Shown here one piece after another: positions 59,679 through 64,000 of a stretch of DNA of 64,000 nt. The stretch lies in NCBI RefSeq assembly GCF_900129505.1, contig NZ_LT670818.1:7845001-7909000 (forward strand), written 5' to 3'. Every line of letters begins with the position of its first letter. Position 1 is the first letter of the stretch. The notes beneath the pieces are model-generated. The model was not told where the DNA came from and made no database searches. It worked only from the letters and a program-made list of their open reading frames with translations. The position numbers and the translations under genes are program-made. Source of the stretch: Bradyrhizobium erythrophlei (lineage in GTDB: Bacteria; Pseudomonadota; Alphaproteobacteria; Rhizobiales; Xanthobacteraceae).

Positions 59679-60866
59679 TTATTCTTCAGGCGCGTTCTCG
59701 ATCGGGTCGAACCGGTCGGCCTCGAGGCCGAGCAGGTTCCACGATTGCAGCATGTGCGGCGGCAGCGGCGCGGTAACGTCGATGACGCCGCCGCGCGGAT
59801 GCGGGATCATGATCCGGCGCGCCAGAAGATGCAGCCGTTTCTGCAGGCCGCCCGGCAGTTCCCAGTTCTCCTTGTTGAAATATTTGGGATCGCCGACGAT
59901 GGCGTGACCGATATGCGCCATGTGCGCGCGCAGCTGATGGGTGCGCCCGGTGACCGGCTTCAGCGATACCCAGGCGAGCTTCTGCGCGGACGTCTCCACC
60001 ACGGCATAATAGGTCACGGCGTGGCTCGCGCCTTCGTCGCCATGGGCGGCGATGCGCATGATGGTGTCATCCTCGCTCTCTTCCTTGGCGAGATAGGTCG
60101 AAATGCGGCCCTGCTTCGGCTTCGGCACGCCCGCCACCATCGCCCAGTAGATCTTGCGCGCCGAACGATGGCGGAACGATCCGGTCAGCGCGGTCGCGGC
60201 AAAGCGGGTCTTCGCAACCAGCAGGCAACCCGCGGTCTCCTTGTCGAGCCGGTGCACCAGCCGCGGTTTCTGTCCCTTGGCATCGCGCATCACTTCCAGC
60301 ATATCGTCGACATTTCGCGTGATGCCGGAGCCGCCCTGCACGGCGAGCCCCGCGGGCTTGTTCAGCACCATGACGTCGGCGTCTTCGAACAGGATCATGT
60401 CCTTGAGCGCGGCAAGCGTCTTGTTGGCGGCTTCCGAGAGCTCACCGGCGACCTTGGGCGCATCGAGCTTGAGCGGTGGAATCCGGACGTTCTGTCCCTC
60501 CTCCAGCCGGTCCTTGCTGTCGGCGCGCTTGCCGTTCACGCGCAGCTCGCCTTTACGGACGATGCGCTGGATGTGGGAGAACGACAGGCCGGGAAAGCGC
60601 GCCTCGAGAAAGCGGTCGACCCGCATGTTGTTCTCGTCCGCCGTCACCACCACGGTCTGCACTTTGGTCGGCAGCGGCGGCGGCTCGGCGACGATCTTTT
60701 CGGGTTCGGCGATGAAAGGCGGCGGCTTCGCCGCGCGCGGGGCGGAAAAGCGCGCGGGCTTGGCGCCCGGCCGGTGCAACCGCTCGGCCTGCGAGCCGCG
60801 GTACGGAGGCGCCCCCTTCGGGCGATCGCCCCGGGCTTTCAGGGGTCTCTTGACGCGACGGCTCAT
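59679..60866 (-). CDS. RluC/RluD-family 23S rRNA pseudouridine synthase
   Basis: A 395-residue pseudouridine synthase. A basic N-terminal extension (~80 residues) is followed by an S4 domain (RVDRFLEARFPGLSFSHIQR) and the catalytic domain with the Asp in HRLDKETAGCLLVAKT, plus LKPVTGRTHQLRAHM. Modifies 23S rRNA uridines; which positions cannot be told. ATG 60866 overlaps the HigA stop (ATGA), so it is translated after the toxin-antitoxin pair. The basic extension is longer than in E. coli homologs. Confidence 0.9.
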   Translation of the reverse strand: MSRRVKRPLKARGDRPKGAPPYRGSQAERLHRPGAKPARFSAPRAAKPPPFIAEPEKIVAEPPPLPTKVQTVVVTADENNMRVDRFLEARFPGLSFSHIQRIVRKGELRVNGKRADSKDRLEEGQNVRIPPLKLDAPKVAGELSEAANKTLAALKDMILFEDADVMVLNKPAGLAVQGGSGITRNVDDMLEVMRDAKGQKPRLVHRLDKETAGCLLVAKTRFAATALTGSFRHRSARKIYWAMVAGVPKPKQGRISTYLAKEESEDDTIMRIAAHGDEGASHAVTYYAVVETSAQKLAWVSLKPVTGRTHQLRAHMAHIGHAIVGDPKYFNKENWELPGGLQKRLHLLARRIMIPHPRGGVIDVTAPLPPHMLQSWNLLGLEADRFDPIENAPEE

Positions 60867-61180
60867 GATGCTTTTCCAGACTTGCGTAGCGTCGACCGGC
60901 CTATACGACGTGGCAGTGCCGCAATTTTCGCTCCAACTTCATTTTCCGCGAGACGCAACTCATAGAGTTGCTGCAAATTCATCCAGAACTGTGGCGCGGT
61001 GCCAAACCAGTGCCCAAGACGCAGCGCCGTGTCGGCCGTGATGCCGCGCTGGCCGTGAATGATGCCTGTGATACGATTCACCGGCACATCGATTTGGCGC
61101 GAGAGTTCGGCAGCCGTGATGCCAATCTCGCGCAATTCTTCGGCAAGATGCTCGCCGGGATGGATGGGAGTGCGGGGCAT
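60863..61180 (-). CDS. higA: HigA-type antitoxin
   Basis: A 105-residue XRE-type protein with the HigA signature TPIHPGEHLAEELREIGI. The helix-turn-helix is ELSRQIDVPVNRITGIIHGQ, followed by DTALRLGHWFGTAPQFWMN. It neutralises HigB and usually represses its own operon. Start 61180, 12 bases after the HigB stop. Stop overlaps the pseudouridine synthase start. Confidence 0.93.
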   Translation of the reverse strand: MPRTPIHPGEHLAEELREIGITAAELSRQIDVPVNRITGIIHGQRGITADTALRLGHWFGTAPQFWMNLQQLYELRLAENEVGAKIAALPRRIGRSTLRKSGKAS

Positions 61181-61192
61181 AATGGTCTTCCT

Positions 61193-61477
61193 TCAATGAT
61201 AATCGACGATCTCGACGTCCACGGGGCCGGGTGATCCTTCAGGCCACCTAAAGCAGATCCGCCATTGATCGTTGATGCGAATCGAAGACTGTCCGGCACG
61301 GTCGCCCTTGAGCGCTTCCAGCCGGTTACCCGGCAGTGCCGCCAAATCAGCGAGGCTCGTCGCGACCTCGAGCCGGTCAAGACGCATCTCGGCCTGCCGC
61401 GCGAAACCCGAGAACTCTCTGACATGTCGTCCGGAGGCAAACCGCTCGGTGGCCTTGTCCCGATAACTGACAATCAT
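61193..61477 (-). CDS. higB: HigB-type (RelE superfamily) toxin
   Basis: A 94-residue ribosome-dependent mRNA interferase of the RelE/HigB group. It has RLEVATSLADLAALPGNRLE and the core SSIRINDQWRICFRWPEG, which carries Arg residues at catalytic places. The toxin precedes the antitoxin, as usual for higBA. ATG 61477 lies almost at the predicted transcription start. Confidence 0.92.
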   Translation of the reverse strand: MIVSYRDKATERFASGRHVREFSGFARQAEMRLDRLEVATSLADLAALPGNRLEALKGDRAGQSSIRINDQWRICFRWPEGSPGPVDVEIVDYH

Positions 61478-61484
61478 GGCATCA

Positions 61485-61522
61485 AAGATAGCACGATTTA
61501 CGATTTACGTAAATAGTAAATA
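61485..61522 (-). promoter_or_regulatory. Promoter and operator of the higBA operon
   Basis: Minus strand: -35 TTTACG (61513-61508), 17-base spacer, -10 TATCTT (61490-61485). A palindrome ATTTACGTAAAT (61503-61514) and further TTTAC-like repeats to 61522 overlap the -35, a likely HigA site. The message would begin 1-2 bases before or at the toxin ATG. Confidence 0.55.
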
Positions 61523-61550
61523 CGACCCCGTTGGCATGACCTAAGCCGCG

Positions 61551-62879
61551 CTAGCCCCGCTCCCTCCGCAGCTTGGCCCAGTAATCCAGCCGCTTGCGGA
61601 TTTCGCGCTCGAAGCCGCGGTCGGGCGGATCGTAGAAGGTCTGGTGGCCCAGCGCGTCCGGGAAGTATTCCTGTCCGGAAAAGGCCTCCGGCGTGTCGTG
61701 ATCGTATTGATAGCCGCCGCCATAGCCCTCCGACTTCATCAGTTTGGTCGGCGAGTTCAGGATGTGCTTGGGCGGCAGCAGCGAGCCGCCCTCCTTGGCG
61801 ACGCGCATGGCGGCGCCGAACGCGGTGTAGGCGGCATTCGATTTCGGTGCGGTGGCGAGATAGATGACGGCCTGCGCGATCGCGAGTTCGCCCTCGGGAG
61901 AGCCGAGGAAGTCGTAGGCCTCCTTGGCGGCGTTGCAGATCACCAGCGCCTGCGGGTCGGCCAGACCGATGTCCTCGACCGCCATGCGGACCACGCGCCG
62001 CGCCAGGAACAGCGGGTCCTCGCCGGCGTCCAGCATGCGCGCGAGATAATACAGCGCCGCGTCCGGATCGGAGCCGCGCACCGATTTATGCAGCGCCGAG
62101 ATCAGGTTGTAATGGCCGTCGGCCGACTTGTCGTAGATCGGCGCGCGGCGCTGCAGGATCTCCTGCAACTTCGCGGCGTCGAAAATCTCGCCTTCCCGCG
62201 CGGAGCGCCAGACCTCTTCGGCCAGCGTCAGCGCGGCGCGGCCGTCGCCGTCGGCCATGCGCACCAGCACGGCGCGGGCTTCCTCGTCGAGCGGCAGCTT
62301 TCTGCCCTCGATGTTCTCGGCATGGACGAACAGCTTTTCGATCGCCGCCGGGTCGAGCGAATGAAACACCAGCACGCGTGCCCGCGACAACAAGGCGGCG
62401 TTGAGCTCGAACGAAGGATTTTCGGTGGTGGCACCGACCAGCACCACGGTGCCGTCCTCCATCACGGGCAGAAACGAATCCTGCTGCGCGCGATTGAACC
62501 TGTGCACCTCGTCGACGAACAACAGCGTGCCCTCGCCGGTCTCGCGCCTGGCGCGCGCCGCGTCGAACGCCTTTTTCAGATCGGCGACGCCGGAAAAAAC
62601 CGCCGAGAGCTGCTCGAAATGCAGTTCGGTGGCATCCGCCAGGAGCCGCGCCACCGTGGTCTTTCCGGTGCCCGGCGGTCCCCAGAAGATCAGCGAACCG
62701 AGCGTGCGCGTCGCCAACATGCGCGTCAGCGCGCCGTCGGGGCCGAGGATGTGATCCTGGCCGACGACTTCCGACAGATTGCGCGGGCGCAACCGGTCGG
62801 GAAGCGGATGCGGCGCATCCTGCTCCATCCCCGCGGCGGCGAACAGGTTGGCGGCCTCGCGTGGTCGCTTCGGGCTCAT
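61551..62879 (-). CDS. rarA: RarA/MgsA replication-associated recombination ATPase
   Basis: A 442-residue AAA+ clamp-loader-like ATPase that acts at stalled replication forks. Motifs: RPRNLSEVVGQDHILGPDG, Walker A GPPGTGKTT, Walker B LLFVDEVHRFN, sensor 1 GATTENPSFELNAALLSR, and the tetramerisation C-domain (SALHKSVRGSDPDAALYYL, then YQYDHDTPEAFSGQEY). ATG 62879 overlaps the DegP stop (ATGA). Upstream of the higBA insertion. Confidence 0.95.
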   Translation of the reverse strand: MSPKRPREAANLFAAAGMEQDAPHPLPDRLRPRNLSEVVGQDHILGPDGALTRMLATRTLGSLIFWGPPGTGKTTVARLLADATELHFEQLSAVFSGVADLKKAFDAARARRETGEGTLLFVDEVHRFNRAQQDSFLPVMEDGTVVLVGATTENPSFELNAALLSRARVLVFHSLDPAAIEKLFVHAENIEGRKLPLDEEARAVLVRMADGDGRAALTLAEEVWRSAREGEIFDAAKLQEILQRRAPIYDKSADGHYNLISALHKSVRGSDPDAALYYLARMLDAGEDPLFLARRVVRMAVEDIGLADPQALVICNAAKEAYDFLGSPEGELAIAQAVIYLATAPKSNAAYTAFGAAMRVAKEGGSLLPPKHILNSPTKLMKSEGYGGGYQYDHDTPEAFSGQEYFPDALGHQTFYDPPDRGFEREIRKRLDYWAKLRRERG

Positions 62880-64000
62880 CCGCCGAGCGTAACGTTGATC
62901 TGCTGGCCGCCGCGCACCAGCGTGATGCGCCAGATCCGCACAGACTCGCGCGTCGCCTTTTCGAGATCGCTGGTCCTGGCGATTTTCTGGCTGTTGACGG
63001 TCATGATGATGTCGCCTTTCTGGAAGCCGACATTGGCGGCGGTGCCGCCATCGGCCAGATCAGTCACCACGACGCCTTCAGTGTCCGAATCCAGATGCAG
63101 TTCGTCGGCCACGGCCGGCGAGATATTGGCGACCTTCGCGCCCTGCAGCGGCGAGCGCCCGGTCAGAACCAGCTCGTCGCGGCCGGTATCGGGCGCGGTC
63201 TGCAGCGGGATCGTCAGTTTCACCGTCTTGCCCGAGCGCAGCACATCGACCTGCGCGGTGCCACCGAGCGGACGCGTCGCGAAGCGGTAATCGAACGCGT
63301 TGGGATCCTCCACTGCCTGGCCGTCGACCGCGACGATCAGATCGGAGGGTTTCAGCCCTGCCCGCGCCGCCGGGCTGCTCGATACCACACTGGCGACCAG
63401 CGCGCCGTTCGGAAGCTTGAGCCCGAGGCTGTCGGCGATCTCCGGCGTCACGGCCTGCAGCTTGGCGCCGAGCCACGGCCGCTTGACCGCCTTGCCGCCG
63501 CTCTTGGCGGAAGCGACGACGACGCGCACCATGTTGGCGGGGATCGCAAAGCCGATGCCCTGCGATCCCCCCGAGCGCGAGAAGATCGCGGTATTGATGC
63601 CGGCGAGCCGGCCGGCCATGTCGACCAGCGCGCCGCCGGAATTGCCCGGATTGATCGCGGCATCGGTCTGAATGAAGAACTGGTAGTCGGTGATACCGAC
63701 CTGGGTGCGAGCCAGGGCCGAGATGATGCCGTGGGTCACGGTCTGCCCGACGCCGAAGGGATTGCCGATCGCCAGCACGACGTCGCCGACCTGCAATTCA
63801 TCGGAGTTGGCGAAATCGAGCGTCGGGAATTTCTCATGGGCGCCCTTGAGCCGCAATACCGCCAGATCGCTGCGGGGATCCTTGAGCACGATCTCGGCCT
63901 CGAATTCCCGCTTGTCGGCGAGTGACACCTTGACCTCATCGGCCCCCTCGATGACGTGCACATTGGTCACGACCAGACCCGACGGGTCCACCATCACGCC
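62876..64000 (-). CDS. DegP/DegQ-type periplasmic serine protease, 5' end beyond window
   Basis: The last ~375 residues of a Do-type protease-chaperone. The catalytic His is in LVVTNVHVIEGA, Asp in DPRSDLAVLRL and Ser in NPGNSGGALVD. At least one full PDZ (SSPAARAGLKPSDLIVAVDG) and a second one (GGTAANVGFQKGDIIMTVNS) follow. The N-terminus with its signal peptide lies outside the window. Ends in translational overlap with rarA. Confidence 0.93.
   Translation of the reverse strand, partial: GVMVDPSGLVVTNVHVIEGADEVKVSLADKREFEAEIVLKDPRSDLAVLRLKGAHEKFPTLDFANSDELQVGDVVLAIGNPFGVGQTVTHGIISALARTQVGITDYQFFIQTDAAINPGNSGGALVDMAGRLAGINTAIFSRSGGSQGIGFAIPANMVRVVVASAKSGGKAVKRPWLGAKLQAVTPEIADSLGLKLPNGALVASVVSSSPAARAGLKPSDLIVAVDGQAVEDPNAFDYRFATRPLGGTAQVDVLRSGKTVKLTIPLQTAPDTGRDELVLTGRSPLQGAKVANISPAVADELHLDSDTEGVVVTDLADGGTAANVGFQKGDIIMTVNSQKIARTSDLEKATRESVRIWRITLVRGGQQINVTLGG

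Noticed and set aside
61644..63290. A 548-codon plus-strand open frame across two genes
   Set aside because: Antisense to rarA and degP; both are certain.
1..64000. Insertion sequences or prophage
   Set aside because: No transposase, integrase or phage structural gene was recognised on either strand.

Overview
The window looks like chromosomal DNA of a Bradyrhizobium-type alphaproteobacterium (Nitrobacteraceae). The grounds are high GC, several families of palindromic intergenic repeats, a long intergenic repeat at about 34.9-35.5 kb that I recognise from memory as a Bradyrhizobium type, a fused 1163-residue indolepyruvate ferredoxin oxidoreductase, an ATP12 chaperone, and the orphan FliK-like/FlhB-tail gene pair. 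No rRNA, complete tRNA, CRISPR array or intact insertion sequence was seen.

Region 1 (1-12.4 kb) is an accessory aromatic-catabolism block. It holds an exported amidohydrolase (cut by the left edge), a [2Fe-2S] ferredoxin with its FAD reductase and an IclR regulator. Next come a MarR regulator, a solute-binding protein, and a Rieske oxygenase with a Rieske ferredoxin. An SDR dehydrogenase, an unusual split-barrel/FNR/ferredoxin fusion, a flavodoxin-fold quinone or azo reductase, a CHM isomerase and a hydroxylaminobenzoate-lyase-like protein complete it. Two sets of repeated operators tie it together: three CGAAC half-sites before both the amidohydrolase and the ferredoxin, and a CTTCC-GGAAG palindrome inside two near-identical promoters (solute-binding protein and Rieske oxygenase). 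The block ends at a scar (12.4-13.1 kb) with two gene remnants and a 23-base copy of a tRNA-Arg-like 3' end.

Region 2 (13.1-25.2 kb) has a second solute-binding protein and a CusF-TlpA fusion. A string of small exported or membrane proteins follows, two of them apparently frameshifted (16.1-16.6 and 18.5-18.9 kb), plus a truncated VOC gene. It then has a VOC protein, a 756-residue membrane protein ending in a catalytically dead subtilase-like domain, and a GrlR-family protein.

Region 3 (25.2-34.7 kb) holds a HAMP-PAS-PAS histidine kinase, a DMT exporter, and an operon (thiolase, DUF35, MaoC hydratase, SDR, DHDPS-family aldolase, Nudix hydrolase). The operon looks like a split MFE-2/SCPx-type beta-oxidation module, and its gene boundaries carry palindromic repeats. 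Region 4 (34.7-47.0 kb) contains the long repeat, a DUF1127 protein, a frameshifted winged-helix/TPR regulator, indolepyruvate ferredoxin oxidoreductase, a triheme cytochrome c, a TRIC channel, a PEP-mutase-family enzyme, a NIPSNAP protein and an ArsR regulator with a probably leaderless message.

Region 5 (47-64 kb) has an exported hydrolase, small Cys/Gly-rich and His/Trp-rich secreted proteins, and a Fic protein with a small partner. It continues with an acyl-CoA carboxylase beta chain, a broken DUF4260 gene, a CMD-family protein, a class D beta-lactamase, FlhB-tail/FliK, ATP12 and ClpS. It ends with a housekeeping run degP-rarA-higB-higA-rluC-like, read right to left with ATGA overlaps at two junctions. 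Four genes appear broken by one- or two-base losses, so either the assembly has indel errors or these genes are decaying.
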